Source: Clostridia bacterium
Lineage (GTDB): Bacteria; Bacillota; Clostridia; Peptostreptococcales; Anaerovoracaceae
Assembly: GCA_910575405.1 (NCBI GenBank)
Contig: CAJTER010000024.1
Span: 1-64,000 of the forward strand
DNA: 64,000 bases
Direction of reading: 5' to 3'
In this document: one piece after another, positions 39,463 through 48,077 of the stretch
Numbering within the stretch: the first letter of the stretch is position 1
How the letters are laid out: each line of letters begins with the position of its first letter
Position numbers and translations under genes: made by a program
The notes under the pieces: generated by a model
Told to the model about the DNA's origin: nothing
What the model saw: only the letters and a program-made list of their open reading frames with translations
Database searches by the model: none

Positions 39463-39645
39463 ATGGAGGTAACACAGGACATGAATGAAAAAGAATTGAT
39501 AGAAATAAAAATCAAAGAGTTTGCTGATCTGCAGCGCATAAAATCAGCAGAAAATAAAGAAAAGGAAATTGAATATCAGGAAAAAATATTGAAAGCACAA
39601 TTGCAATCTTTAGGGATACCGACAGGGGATTTGGAGTTGGGTTAA
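39463..39645 (+). CDS. 60-aa charged helical microprotein
   Basis: AAAGGAG lies seven bases before the ATG, and a good terminator follows the stop by 5 bp, so this is probably a real one-gene unit. The product is a Glu/Lys-rich helix (KELIEIKIKEFADLQRIKS) with a short glycine-containing tail. I do not recognise it. Confidence 0.6.
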   Translation: MEVTQDMNEKELIEIKIKEFADLQRIKSAENKEKEIEYQEKILKAQLQSLGIPTGDLELG

Positions 39646-39649
39646 AAAG

Positions 39650-39674
39650 GAGCGGGCTTGCTACCGCTCTTTTG
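39650..39674 (+). terminator. Terminator of the 60-aa gene
   Basis: GAGCGG pairs with CCGCTC around an 8-base loop, followed by TTTTGT. Confidence 0.7.
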
Positions 39675-39791
39675 TCTGCTGCCAAGTAGGGCCAAATTGA
39701 TGCCCGTATTAATACTGCCCTGATTCTTGCGAACACATTCCAATTAGTTACATTTCGCAACATATTCCCATAAAATTTCTAATTTTCCCTG

Positions 39792-39820
39792 TTGACAAAA
39801 CCCGCCGCCTCCCTTATACT
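39792..39820 (+). promoter_or_regulatory. Promoter of the leu T-box transcript
   Basis: TTGACA (39792-39797), a 17-bp spacer and TATACT (39815-39820). Start is expected near 39827. Confidence 0.85.
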
Positions 39821-39826
39821 AATCAA

Positions 39827-40072
39827 TAACTTTTGAAATTTCATATTGTTGCGTTGAAGGGAATAAATCAGCACATATAAATTTTACAGAGAGCGGCCGT
39901 CTGGTGGAAGGTTCGCAAATTTGCCTGCTGGTGTCTCACCCCGGAGCAAAATCTTATGAGTGGGTCCTGGTGATGGCCGGAGACCAATAAGAGTGGTACC
40001 GCGGAAGTTTGAATGATAAACCTTCGTCTCTTGTGCAGGAAACTGCAGAAAAGGCGCAAGGTTATTTTTATG
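39827..40072 (+). promoter_or_regulatory. tRNA-Leu T-box leader of leuACD
   Basis: ACAGAGAGCGG of stem I begins near 39889. A likely specifier CTC (39935-39937, followed by A) stands in GTGTCTCACC. The T-box core AGAGTGGTACCGCGG is at about 39991-40005. The terminator begins at 40019 (AACCTT) and closes with AAGGTT (40058-40063), enclosing TGCAG-GAAA-CTGCA and followed by ATTTTTA. Uncharged tRNA-Leu should prevent termination. The core is certain; the specifier call is good but not proven. Confidence 0.9.
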
Positions 40073-40098
40073 TATTAGGGAAAGGAAGTTTGCTGAAC

Positions 40099-41799
40099 AT
40101 GAAAAATTATGACAAATATCAGGTGGGGTATTTTCCCCCGCCTGCCGAATCCACAGAATGGGTAAAAAAGGATCACGTGGAAAAGGCGCCCATCTGGTGC
40201 AGCGTGGATCTGAGGGATGGAAACCAGGCCCTCATTGTTCCCATGAGCCTGGAGGAAAAGCTGGAATTCTTCCAGTTCCTCGTAAAGCTGGGCTTTAAGG
40301 AAATTGAAGTAGGATTTCCCGCAGCCTCGGATACAGAATATGAATTTTTAAGAAGGCTGATCGATGACAACCTGATTCCGGACGATGTGACCATTCAGGT
40401 GCTGACCCAGTCCAGAAAGCATATTATCAAAAAGACATTTGAAGCCCTCGTTGGTGCAAAGCGTGCCATCGTACATCTGTATAATTCCACATCCCTGGCG
40501 CAGCGGGAGCAGGTGTTTAAGGCGGATCCGGATGAAATCATCGAAATCGCTGCAAACGGGGCAAAGCTGATAAAAAAGTATGCAGAAAAGTATCCGGAGA
40601 CTCAGTTCCAGTTTGAATATTCACCGGAAAGCTTTACTGGAACGGAAATGGACTTTGCCAGGGACATCTGTAATGCAGTTATCGACATCTGGGAGCCAAC
40701 CCCGGAAAATAAGGTGATCATAAACCTTCCGGCAACTGTTTCCATGTCCATGCCTCACGTTTACGCCAGCCAGATCGAATATATGGGAAAAACCCTCCAC
40801 AGTCGGGAAAACGTACTGATTTCCCTCCACCCCCACAATGATCGGGGCACCGGAGTTGCCGATGCGGAGCTGGGACTTTTAGCAGGCGGCGACCGCATCG
40901 AAGGAACCCTCTTTGGAAACGGAGAACGGACAGGAAATGTAGACATCGTCACTCTTGCCATGAACCTATTCTCCCACGGTGTGGATCCGAAGCTGGACTT
41001 CTCCAATATGCCGGAGGTCGTAGAGATGTATGAGAAATTTACGGACATCAAGGTTCACCCTCGTCAGCCATACGGCGGCCAGCTGGTATTCGCAGCCTTC
41101 TCCGGCTCCCATCAGGACGCTATCGCCAAGGGCATGAAGTGGAGAAAGCACAAAAAACTCCATCAGTGGACGGTTCCCTATCTGCCCATCGATCCGCAAG
41201 ATGTGGGAAGAGAATACGAGGCTGATGTTATTCGCATCAACAGCCAGTCCGGAAAGGGCGGCGTGGCCTATATTCTGGAGCAGAATTACGGTTTTGATCT
41301 TCCTAAGGCAATGCGCGAGGAAGTTGGCTATATGATGAAGGGGATTTCCGACCGGGCTCACAAAGAGCTTTCTCCTGAGGAAATCTTTGAAGCCTTCAGC
41401 AAGGAATACATCAATTACTTTGACCCCATCGACATTACAGACGCTACCTTTAAAAAGGTTTCCACCTACAAGTCCGATGACGGCATGATCGTAGATATGC
41501 ATGTGGACATCAAGGGCAAAGTTTACGAAATCCACGCAGAAGGAAACGGCCGCCTCAATGCCATCAATAACGGCCTGAAAAAAACGCCTTACAACTTTGA
41601 CTACAGTCTGGTAACCTACACGGAGCATGCGCTGGAAACCCGTTCCAGTTCCAGAGCCGCTTCCTACATCTGTATACAGGACAGCGACGGCGGACTATAC
41701 TGGGGCGTAGGCACCCATGAAGATATTATTCTGGCTTCCGTAAACGCTCTCGTCAGCGCTTTGAACCGGGAAAACAAGGTCAGAAAGTTCGTAAAATAA
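40099..41799 (+). CDS. leuA: 2-isopropylmalate synthase
   Basis: LeuA (566 aa) joins acetyl-CoA and 2-oxoisovalerate, the first step to leucine. Motifs are [11 protein letters not shown] (catalytic Arg and Asp), [22 protein letters not shown] (metal His) and GNGERTGN. The N-terminal [13 protein letters not shown] and the length mark the long, fungal-like LeuA2 type with a C-terminal allosteric domain. The frame is open upstream to 40009, but that region is the T-box terminator. The ATG at 40099, after GGAAAGGAAG, is the start. Confidence 0.95.
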   Translation: MKNYDKYQVGYFPPPAESTEWVKKDHVEKAPIWCSVDLRDGNQALIVPMSLEEKLEFFQFLVKLGFKEIEVGFPAASDTEYEFLRRLIDDNLIPDDVTIQVLTQSRKHIIKKTFEALVGAKRAIVHLYNSTSLAQREQVFKADPDEIIEIAANGAKLIKKYAEKYPETQFQFEYSPESFTGTEMDFARDICNAVIDIWEPTPENKVIINLPATVSMSMPHVYASQIEYMGKTLHSRENVLISLHPHNDRGTGVADAELGLLAGGDRIEGTLFGNGERTGNVDIVTLAMNLFSHGVDPKLDFSNMPEVVEMYEKFTDIKVHPRQPYGGQLVFAAFSGSHQDAIAKGMKWRKHKKLHQWTVPYLPIDPQDVGREYEADVIRINSQSGKGGVAYILEQNYGFDLPKAMREEVGYMMKGISDRAHKELSPEEIFEAFSKEYINYFDPIDITDATFKKVSTYKSDDGMIVDMHVDIKGKVYEIHAEGNGRLNAINNGLKKTPYNFDYSLVTYTEHALETRSSSRAASYICIQDSDGGLYWGVGTHEDIILASVNALVSALNRENKVRKFVK

Positions 41800-41851
41800 A
41801 AGAAATCACTCAAATACAATACAAAAAATCAAAATAAGGAGGAACATTCAT

Positions 41852-43114
41852 ATGGGAATGACAATGACACAAAAAATTCTCGCCGCCCACGCGGGTCTGG
41901 ATCACGTGGAAGCGGGCCAGCTCATCCGGGCAAACCTGGATATGGTGCTGGCAAACGATATTACCGGCCCTGTGGCAATCAACGAGTTTGAAAAAGCGGA
42001 GTTTGAAACGGTCTTTGACAAAAGCAAGGTTTCACTTGTTATGGACCACTTTACACCCAACAAAGACATCAAATCAGCGGAGCAGTGCAAGCAGTGCAGA
42101 ACCTTTGCCAGACGCTTTGATCTGGACAATTTCTACGATGTGGGAAACATGGGAATCGAGCACGCCCTGCTGCCGGAAAAGGGACTGGTTGCTGCCGGAG
42201 ACGCTATCATCGGCGCAGACTCTCACACCTGCACCTACGGAGCACTGGGAGCATTTTCTACAGGAGTCGGGAGCACGGATCTGGCGGCAGGAATGGCCAC
42301 CGGACAGGCCTGGTTCAAGATTCCTTCCGCTCTCAAATTCGAGCTGACAGGAAGTCTTCCCGAGTACGTAAGCGGAAAAGACGTCATCTTGCACATTATC
42401 GGCAGGATCGGCGTTGACGGCGCCCTCTACAAATCCATGGAATTTACGGGAGAAGGCGTAAAGAGCCTGTCCATGGACGACCGCCTATGCATCACCAACA
42501 TGGCCATCGAAGCCGGCGCAAAGAACGGAATCTTCCCTGTTGACGAAGTAACGGAGGAATACATGAAGGGCCGTGTAAACCGCAAGTGGACCAAATATGA
42601 AGCCGACGAAGACGCAGTATATGATGAAACCTACACCATCGACCTTTCCGCCTTAAAGCCGACGGTTTCCTTCCCCCACCTGCCGGAAAATACAAAAACA
42701 GTCGATGAAGCAGGCGATGTGGCAATTCAGCAGGTTGTCATCGGCTCCTGCACCAACGGCAGACTCAGCGACATGAAGATAGCCGCGGAAATCCTCAAGG
42801 GACAGCACATCCATCCGGACGTCCGTGCCATCATCATCCCTGCTACACAGCAGATCTACAAGGACTGCATCAAGCTGGGCTATCTGGATGCCTTCATCGA
42901 CGCGGGCTGCGTTGTTTCCACTCCCACCTGCGGACCGTGCCTGGGCGGGCACATGGGAATCCTGGCCGCGGGCGAACGCTGCGTAGCTACCACAAACCGG
43001 AACTTCGTAGGCAGAATGGGCCACGTGGACAGCGAAGTCTATCTGGCAAGCCCGGCTGTTGCGGCAGCTTCTGCCATCGCGGGTAAAATCAGCGGACCAA
43101 AAGGAGGTAAATAA
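41852..43114 (+). CDS. leuC: 3-isopropylmalate dehydratase large subunit
   Basis: LeuC (420 aa) isomerises 2- to 3-isopropylmalate with a [4Fe-4S] cluster. Cluster cysteines are in VIGSCTNGR and [14 protein letters not shown], and [23 protein letters not shown] is the substrate/active-site signature. GGAGG precedes the ATG. The short bacterial/archaeal type (about 420 aa) pairs with the small LeuD that follows. Confidence 0.96.
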   Translation: MGMTMTQKILAAHAGLDHVEAGQLIRANLDMVLANDITGPVAINEFEKAEFETVFDKSKVSLVMDHFTPNKDIKSAEQCKQCRTFARRFDLDNFYDVGNMGIEHALLPEKGLVAAGDAIIGADSHTCTYGALGAFSTGVGSTDLAAGMATGQAWFKIPSALKFELTGSLPEYVSGKDVILHIIGRIGVDGALYKSMEFTGEGVKSLSMDDRLCITNMAIEAGAKNGIFPVDEVTEEYMKGRVNRKWTKYEADEDAVYDETYTIDLSALKPTVSFPHLPENTKTVDEAGDVAIQQVVIGSCTNGRLSDMKIAAEILKGQHIHPDVRAIIIPATQQIYKDCIKLGYLDAFIDAGCVVSTPTCGPCLGGHMGILAAGERCVATTNRNFVGRMGHVDSEVYLASPAVAAASAIAGKISGPKGGK

Positions 43115-43115
43115 C

Positions 43116-43595
43116 ATGGATGCAAAAGGAAGAGTACATAAATACGGAAATAATGTAGATACGGACGTTATCATTCCTGCAAGACATTTGAATACACAGG
43201 ATCATCAAGAGCTGGCCTCCCACTGTATGGAGGATATTGACAAAGAATTCGTAAATAAGGTGCAGGAAGGCGACATTATGGTTGCCGGAGACAACTTCGG
43301 CTGCGGTTCCTCCAGAGAGCACGCCCCTATTGCTATTAAAGCCAGCGGCATCAGCTGCGTAATCGCAAATACCTTTGCCCGCATCTTTTACCGCAACGCC
43401 ATTAACATTGGCCTGCCGATTTTGGAATGCAAGGAAGCAAGCGAAAAAATCCAGGCCGGCAACGAAGTCACGGTTGACTTTAACACCGGCGTGATCACCA
43501 ATGTGACGAAAAACGAAACATATCAGGCTCTGCCTTTCCCTGATTTTATCAAGGACATCATGGCAAAGGGCGGCCTGATGAACAGCCTGAAATAA
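43116..43595 (+). CDS. leuD: 3-isopropylmalate dehydratase small subunit
   Basis: LeuD (159 aa) is the swivelling small subunit of the dehydratase. [30 protein letters not shown] and [18 protein letters not shown] are typical. The ATG at 43116 starts one base after the stop of leuC and has AAAGGAGG upstream. An intermediate-length small subunit fits the 420-aa LeuC. Confidence 0.95.
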   Translation: MDAKGRVHKYGNNVDTDVIIPARHLNTQDHQELASHCMEDIDKEFVNKVQEGDIMVAGDNFGCGSSREHAPIAIKASGISCVIANTFARIFYRNAINIGLPILECKEASEKIQAGNEVTVDFNTGVITNVTKNETYQALPFPDFIKDIMAKGGLMNSLK

Positions 43596-43670
43596 GGGAT
43601 TTCCTGTACATCGCCCTTTCAAGTAAGCAGCAAGTAAGCGGGCTGTGTGAATCGTCCCAATGAAAAATCA

Positions 43671-43719
43671 ATGAAAAATTCCGGCTGGACTTGAGCGTTT
43701 TCCGACCGGAATTTTTCAT
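43671..43719. terminator. Bidirectional terminator between leuD and the SMR pair
   Basis: ATGAAAAATTCCGG (43671-43684) pairs with CCGGAATTTTTCAT (43706-43719), with A and T tracts at both ends. It stands between the convergent leuACD and SMR transcripts. Confidence 0.8.
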
Positions 43720-43787
43720 GTTTCATGTATCGTTCCATATCTCAATTGCGCCTTAGCACATCAAATGGAAACCATTATTATGTCTGT

Positions 43788-44123
43788 TTACCACCCAAAC
43801 AAATTCAGGGTAATAATGCTGATAATGATCAGTATCAGGGAAAAGATACCAATTTTCGTTATTTTCTGTTTGTAGACAAAGTAGCCGACAATGGGTGTCA
43901 CAATGGTACCCACCGCACCCCAGGTAGCATATCCTACACTCAGATCAATATCCGACAGGCACAGGCCAAAGAAATAGTAGCTGAAACCATAGCCCAGTAT
44001 GCAGATGAGCGTAGGTTTTAATACTGTGAATCCCTTGGTAGAAGTTGTAACCGAGGCTGCTACCATCTCGCAACCGATGGAAACGGCCAGCAGGAAATAT
44101 GCAAATGCCATGACTATTGCCAC
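43788..44123 (-). CDS. SMR-family multidrug efflux subunit (second of pair)
   Basis: A 111-aa four-helix protein of the small multidrug resistance (EmrE-like) family. The membrane Glu lies in SIGCEMVAAS of helix 1, and SVGYATWGAVGTI is the helix-3 signature. It overlaps the first SMR gene by 10 bp. Paired SMR genes usually form an antiparallel heterodimer (EbrAB or YkkCD type). Substrates may be cationic drugs or guanidinium-like compounds. Confidence 0.88.
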   Translation of the reverse strand: MAIVMAFAYFLLAVSIGCEMVAASVTTSTKGFTVLKPTLICILGYGFSYYFFGLCLSDIDLSVGYATWGAVGTIVTPIVGYFVYKQKITKIGIFSLILIIISIITLNLFGW

Positions 44124-44500
44124 CCTTCCGTTTCTTCCATTTTTTCTTCGTTTTCCTCCTTAGGTGTTCCGAACAGATTCAGGAGAAATACACCGATTGC
44201 CATTATAATGATAGACACCCATCCGGTGATCGTCAAGTGCTGATCAAACAGGACGACTCCCAGCACTGCACAGGCGATAGCTCCCAAGGCTGTCCACGTA
44301 GCATAGCCTACGGCTAGATCGATAATGTGGAGTATCTTTGAAAACAGTGAAAATGCTACGAAATAGCAGATAATCAATAGAATCGTTAATTTTTTGTTCT
44401 CAAAGCCGTTGCAGGCTTCAAGGCACGCAGAGCCTATAATCTCACAGACAATGGAACACGCGAGAATCGTATAAGCTGCTGGTTTTGATACATTTAACAT
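44114..44500 (-). CDS. SMR-family multidrug efflux subunit (first of pair)
   Basis: A 128-aa four-helix SMR protein with the essential Glu in SIVCEIIGSACLE, the signature LAVGYATWTALGAIA, and an acidic 20-residue C-terminal extension (KEENEEKMEETEGW). It is the first gene behind the MerR-type promoter at 44572-44602. Ribosome site AGGAGG precedes its ATG. Confidence 0.88.
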   Translation of the reverse strand: MLNVSKPAAYTILACSIVCEIIGSACLEACNGFENKKLTILLIICYFVAFSLFSKILHIIDLAVGYATWTALGAIACAVLGVVLFDQHLTITGWVSIIIMAIGVFLLNLFGTPKEENEEKMEETEGWQ

Positions 44501-44571
44501 ATAGACATCCTCCTACCTTATCGTTCCAGTGCAGCAAACCGATGGCTGCACCAGATGCTTTGTATAACGTA

Positions 44572-44602
44572 TTTATACGGTTTGACGCAAGGTGAAAGTC
44601 AA
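44572..44602 (-). promoter_or_regulatory. MerR-type promoter with 19-bp spacer for the SMR pair
   Basis: TTGACT (44602-44597), a spacer of 19 bp and TATAAA (44577-44572) on the minus strand. The overlong spacer is the hallmark of promoters that a MerR-family activator untwists. An inverted repeat TTGAC-N11-GTCAA starts at the -35. The MerR gene lies just upstream. Confidence 0.8.
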
Positions 44603-44747
44603 GGGAATTCCAAGTTTTTTCAGGCTGATTTACCGTTTTTTTGAACAGGTTTTGAGGCTCAGGACGAACTGTTTTTGAGAAAAAATAAGAAAAACAGGCA
44701 AAACAAAACAAAAACCTTTACATTGCGTTAAAGTTTTCCCTTTTTGG

Positions 44748-45626
44748 CTACCAGCTGCTCTTCAGCTCCAGGCTATTCGTTTCCTCATCCAAGGGCAAAA
44801 GTAGCTCTGTCACAAACATACTGCTGTCTCTCGTTGAATAAATATCCAGTACATGACGCTCTAGACAGTCGCCGCGAAGGAGAAAATTGTGTTCCTCCGC
44901 CCAGCGGATCAACATTTCATAAGTAGCGCCCACGCTCTTCATATCTCCAATATGATATGCGCATACTGCGTTAAAGCCACCAAACTGCATGGTATTCTCA
45001 AGGCTAGCGCTGTTTTCATACATGGTCTGCAGCAGCGTTTGTCTGGCATACGTGTTCTCCAGCCGCTCCTGCCAGGACTGGTAATATAAATTAAAGGCCC
45101 CGCCCACATCGATCATGGAATGTCCGTCGCTTTTGGATTTTGTAAAATATTCAGTTTCTATGTAGATCTCGGAATGTTGCTCATCTGCAGGCCGCTCCCT
45201 CTCATAAAAAAAGTAAAGCTCCCTTGGAATATAGTTTGTGTGAGGAGAAAAGACTTTGTGGCGCAGCGCTTCCGTACCCTCAATGATGAGGGAGCACCAG
45301 CCTTTCAGACTATCCAGTCTCTGGTGGTAATAGCTGATCGTATCTTTTGTTTCCTCGATCTTTTCTATAAAAAACGACTGCAGCATATCCAGATCATCGC
45401 TGGTCAGGGCCTGCCTGATTTCCTCCAGACTAAAACCTTGGGCTGCCAGATAGCGGATAGCCTGCACATTGCGCATAGTGGCAATCGTATAATAGCGATA
45501 TCCATTTTGCTCTGAAATCCGGTCCGGTGTTATGAGGCCAATTTCCTCGTAATAACGGAGCATGCGAGTGGAAACATCGCAAATTTTGCTGGCCTTGCCT
45601 ATCGAATAATATTGTTCATCTTTCAT
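44748..45626 (-). CDS. MerR-family multidrug-type regulator
   Basis: A 292-aa regulator. The N-terminal MerR DNA-binding domain (YSIGKASKICDVSTRMLRYYEEIGLI through YRYYTIATM) precedes a dimerisation helix and a GyrI-like effector domain (about 125-290) of the BmrR/TipA type that often binds cationic drugs. It should activate the SMR pair through the 19-bp-spacer promoter. The ATG at 45626 has GGAGGGG upstream. Confidence 0.9.
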   Translation of the reverse strand: MKDEQYYSIGKASKICDVSTRMLRYYEEIGLITPDRISEQNGYRYYTIATMRNVQAIRYLAAQGFSLEEIRQALTSDDLDMLQSFFIEKIEETKDTISYYHQRLDSLKGWCSLIIEGTEALRHKVFSPHTNYIPRELYFFYERERPADEQHSEIYIETEYFTKSKSDGHSMIDVGGAFNLYYQSWQERLENTYARQTLLQTMYENSASLENTMQFGGFNAVCAYHIGDMKSVGATYEMLIRWAEEHNFLLRGDCLERHVLDIYSTRDSSMFVTELLLPLDEETNSLELKSSW

Positions 45627-45649
45627 AGCTCCCCTCCACCCTGCAGAAA

Positions 45650-45670
45650 GCGCCTGCATATTGCAGGCGC
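45650..45670. other. Perfect inverted repeat between the RNHCP and merR genes
   Basis: GCGCCTGCA-TAT-TGCAGGCGC. The nine-base arms would make a strong hairpin at the end of the RNHCP gene, but no T tract follows on that strand. It may be a weak terminator or an operator for merR. Confidence 0.5.
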
Positions 45671-45702
45671 CTCCATCGTATTCTTTTTGAGATTGGATCG
45701 TT

Positions 45703-46128
45703 TTATTTAATAGTCCCTTCCCCTCCCATCAGAGCTGTCATTTCTTCAATCCGCTCCAAGGGAAACGGCGGTGCACAAAGCGGCTTCATGGCAATGGACA
45801 TCAGCTTCATAGGGTTGTCATCCGCTGCCACGCGATTTGATGATAATTTGCTGCACCTGCGGCAGCGGTGGATAATGGCCCATTCGCCATTCTTTCTTAC
45901 CCACACAGCGACCGGGTCCATAATTCCTCCGCAGTCAGAAGCCCGATCTCCAGGCTCTACATCTACATGAAGGCTGCTCAGACAATTTGGGCAGTGATTC
46001 CGGTGATCCGTTCCTGCGCCTGCCGGAACTACCATCCGCCCGCAAACCTTACAGGTAAAGGTATCTCTGCAGGCGTGAGTTTTATAATAATTCTTTTCGT
46101 ATTGTTTCCGTTTGTTTTCACGGTTCAT
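45703..46128 (-). CDS. RNHCP zinc-ribbon domain protein
   Basis: A 141-aa protein with the RNHCP domain. FTCKVCGRMV, DHRNHCPNCL and HRCRRC are the zinc-binding and signature motifs, and KLMSIAMKPLC lies near the end. The molecular role of the family is not known to me. The ATG at 46128 has CAGGAGGG ahead of it. It is probably a single-gene unit. Confidence 0.85.
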   Translation of the reverse strand: MNRENKRKQYEKNYYKTHACRDTFTCKVCGRMVVPAGAGTDHRNHCPNCLSSLHVDVEPGDRASDCGGIMDPVAVWVRKNGEWAIIHRCRRCSKLSSNRVAADDNPMKLMSIAMKPLCAPPFPLERIEEMTALMGGEGTIK

Positions 46129-46376
46129 TGTTTTTCCCTCCTGAAAGTCTTGATCATCAATCCTCCGGGAGGTTTGCTGGATTATTGTATGCAAGCCTCC
46201 CGGCCTGATACAATTGCACTTTTGTTGTTCTTCAAACAGTATTCCCCTTCCTATCTTATATTTTCCCAGCCAGTGCATAGTGGCGATTGCACGATCCGGT
46301 TCATTAAGTATAGCAGGTTAGCCGCAGTTTTACAATGTCCTTTTTTCTCTGAGGCAGCGCTCCATCCCTCCAAACA

Positions 46377-46420
46377 AAAAATTCCGGCCAGGTTTTCCCC
46401 TCTTCCCTGCCGGAATTTTT
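46377..46420 (-). terminator. Terminator after the two microprotein genes
   Basis: AAAAATTCCGGC and GCCGGAATTTTT pair around a 20-base loop with T tracts on the outgoing strand. It lies 31 bp after the stop of the 34-aa gene. It shares the AAAAATTCCGG arm with the terminator at 43671-43719. Confidence 0.7.
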
Positions 46421-46450
46421 GCTTCATACTCAATTGATTGTTCCCCGTTT

Positions 46451-46555
46451 TTAACCTGCCATGCGCCTTTGTCCATGCGTCCTGCTTTTTAACGCACCTG
46501 CGCAAAATCCAATGGCGATCACAGTTATAACCATTAATCCGATTATAATCTTCAC
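46451..46555 (-). CDS. 34-aa single-span membrane microprotein
   Basis: GTG start at 46555 with GGGAGTGGGAG just upstream. The product has one hydrophobic helix (IIIGLMVITVIAIGFCAGAL) and a basic tail (KSRTHGQRR). Its layout and the GF..GA-K pattern resemble the 30-aa product encoded 118 bp upstream. Too short for normal gene finders; function unknown. Confidence 0.5.
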   Translation of the reverse strand: MKIIIGLMVITVIAIGFCAGALKSRTHGQRRMAG

Positions 46556-46672
46556 CTCTCCCACTCCCTTCCTGAATGATTATGAATATCTTTTACACAC
46601 ACACTTTATCCCCCTTCAGGGCTTTCCTTCTTTTACTTTAACACCATATGCACACTGGTTCCGATTTATAAG

Positions 46673-46765
46673 TTATGAATTGGAAATTTTATTTTTAACA
46701 GCAGCTCCTAAAAAGCCGGCCGCGATGATGATAACGGCAAATGTTCCAAATAGTACTTTTTTCAT
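46673..46765 (-). CDS. 30-aa single-span membrane microprotein
   Basis: ATG at 46765, seven bases after GGAAG. MKKVLFGTFAVIIIAAGFLG is followed by a short basic tail (AAVKNKISNS). It could be a single-pass membrane peptide. It resembles the 34-aa product downstream and lies behind a -10 (TATACT, 46815-46810) and a BceR-like palindrome. Function unknown; antimicrobial-stress roles are known for similarly regulated peptides elsewhere. Confidence 0.55.
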   Translation of the reverse strand: MKKVLFGTFAVIIIAAGFLGAAVKNKISNS

Positions 46766-46809
46766 AGGTCCACTTCCTTTCTTCCCTCTTTGAATCACTT
46801 TATAGTTTA

Positions 46810-46873
46810 AGTATACCCTGTAATTATTAACGAATCCATTGATTTGTCTTACGAATTTCTTACAGTTTTGTAA
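46810..46873 (-). promoter_or_regulatory. BceR-like operator and promoter of the microproteins
   Basis: On the minus strand TTACA-AAAC-TGTAA (46873-46860) matches the TNACA-N4-TGTAA pattern I recall for BceR-type response regulators that sense peptide antibiotics. TATACT (46815-46810) could be the -10; no good -35 is present, as expected for an activated promoter. Start would be near 46803. Confidence 0.55.
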
Positions 46874-46960
46874 GGGGGAGGGTTTTTGCCTGTTTCAGTA
46901 AATCAATAAATAGTTAACCATCATTTTGCAGTTCCCCTAATCTTCTCAATGCTTCGTCTG

Positions 46961-47582
46961 CTATTTTTTTGCTCGCTCATATGTTACATATTTACCATCA
47001 GCCAATCTCCGCGCGACCGTTGACTGAGTTATGTTCATACGCTTTGCGCATTCTTCTTGGCTTCCTCCATTTTGTGCCATATCCCAAATCGTCAGTCTCT
47101 GCTTTTCGGATCACCCGTCTTCAATGGTTTCATGAGCACAAGGATTGTGTTAATTTCCGCAATTTCAAAATTCTCTGTATCGTATATTGCGATGTGGATA
47201 TCGGCAGCCTGTTTTTTTAGTTTTTTCTCCTGTTTTCGCAATTGTTCTATCATTTCCCTGGCTGCGTAATAAGCCGGGCCATCTGCCCCCATAGCAGCTT
47301 CAAAAAGGATATTTGTATTTATCTTACCAAGCCCTACACCAAAGCGCAGCCTAACAGGATACATTTCCCGCTGAATATAGCGAATCATGTCAAAGAGATG
47401 GGCGTTGCATTTTAACAACCCCTGGAACTCATCCCCCAATGTAATGATAAAATTTGCCGAAATATCTGCGCAATATACTTGATTTACATATTTTAATACA
47501 TTATTCAATTTTTGCTGCACCAAAATACGATTTTTTATTTTTTTGAATCTTTTATGTCTCCGATAATGGCTATATAGTTCAT
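46961..47582 (-). pseudogene. satD: satD-family gene broken by two frameshifts
   Basis: The intact reading would be MNYIAIIGDIKDSKK from the ATG at 47582 (GGGAGG upstream), then VQQKLNNVLKYVNQ with LGDEFQGLL and RLRFGVGLGKI, then the C-terminal helix-turn-helix SQEECAKRMNITQSTVARRL to a TAG at 46961. A run of seven A on the coding strand (47544-47538) shifts the frame after codon 15; one more A would restore it. A second shift near 47100-47115 separates the helix-turn-helix. SatD proteins combine a nucleotide-cyclase-like domain with a DNA-binding tail. As it stands no full product is made, unless slippage on the A run occurs. Confidence 0.75.
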
Positions 47583-47652
47583 TTCAAATCCCTCCCAACT
47601 TGAATTATGCGTTTATTTTGCATAATTTTCAACTATAACAGATCCTTACATG

Positions 47653-47889
47653 TTATCCCATATTTTTCTTTGTTGTTGATAAAATGGTATTACTGCTATC
47701 AGGTAAAATTGTAATGCCGCCAATACCATTATCTGTTTCGGTAACTACAATACTTTCCACGTTAAAATCTTCATCTTCATTTATAGGACTTATTTCACCA
47801 GAAACCAGTTTATCAATATAACCGTCATCTGGTGGATCCATAGAGCTAGTAATAACATTCACTCTATTTTTTCATACTGCTTTTTTCAT
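47653..47889 (-). pseudogene. Short acidic ORF with an in-frame TGA near its start
   Basis: From the ATG at 47889 (GGCGGTGG upstream) the frame reads MKKAV, then TGA, then continues for 72 codons (KNRVNVITSSMDPPDD to TTKKNMG). The downstream part could start at a GTG at 47862 but lacks a clear ribosome site. The product would be acidic and Thr/Ser/Ile-rich, with no recognised domain. It may be a nonsense-mutated gene. Confidence 0.35.
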
Positions 47890-48012
47890 ACTATCCACCG
47901 CCTCTCACTTAACGCTTTGTTTTAAATTGTATCAATATTACGAATATTCTTTTTGTTGCAATATCATTTTCGCGTTTCTTTGTCAATGCATCTTCCTTAA
48001 TTTTGTCCGGCA

Positions 48013-48041
48013 TTGCAAAATTGCCCTTCTGCGGTTATAAT
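48013..48041 (+). promoter_or_regulatory. Promoter of leuB
   Basis: TTGCAA (48013-48018), a 17-bp spacer and TATAAT (48036-48041). Start is near 48048, only 30 bases before the ATG, so leuB has no T-box of its own. Confidence 0.75.
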
Positions 48042-48077
48042 AGAGCTTGTACAATTACATAAAGGAGATTAAAGCTT

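Noticed and set aside
40009-40098. An N-terminal extension of LeuA from a TTG
   Set aside because: These bases form the T-box terminator and lack a ribosome site; the ATG at 40099 has one and fits the family start.
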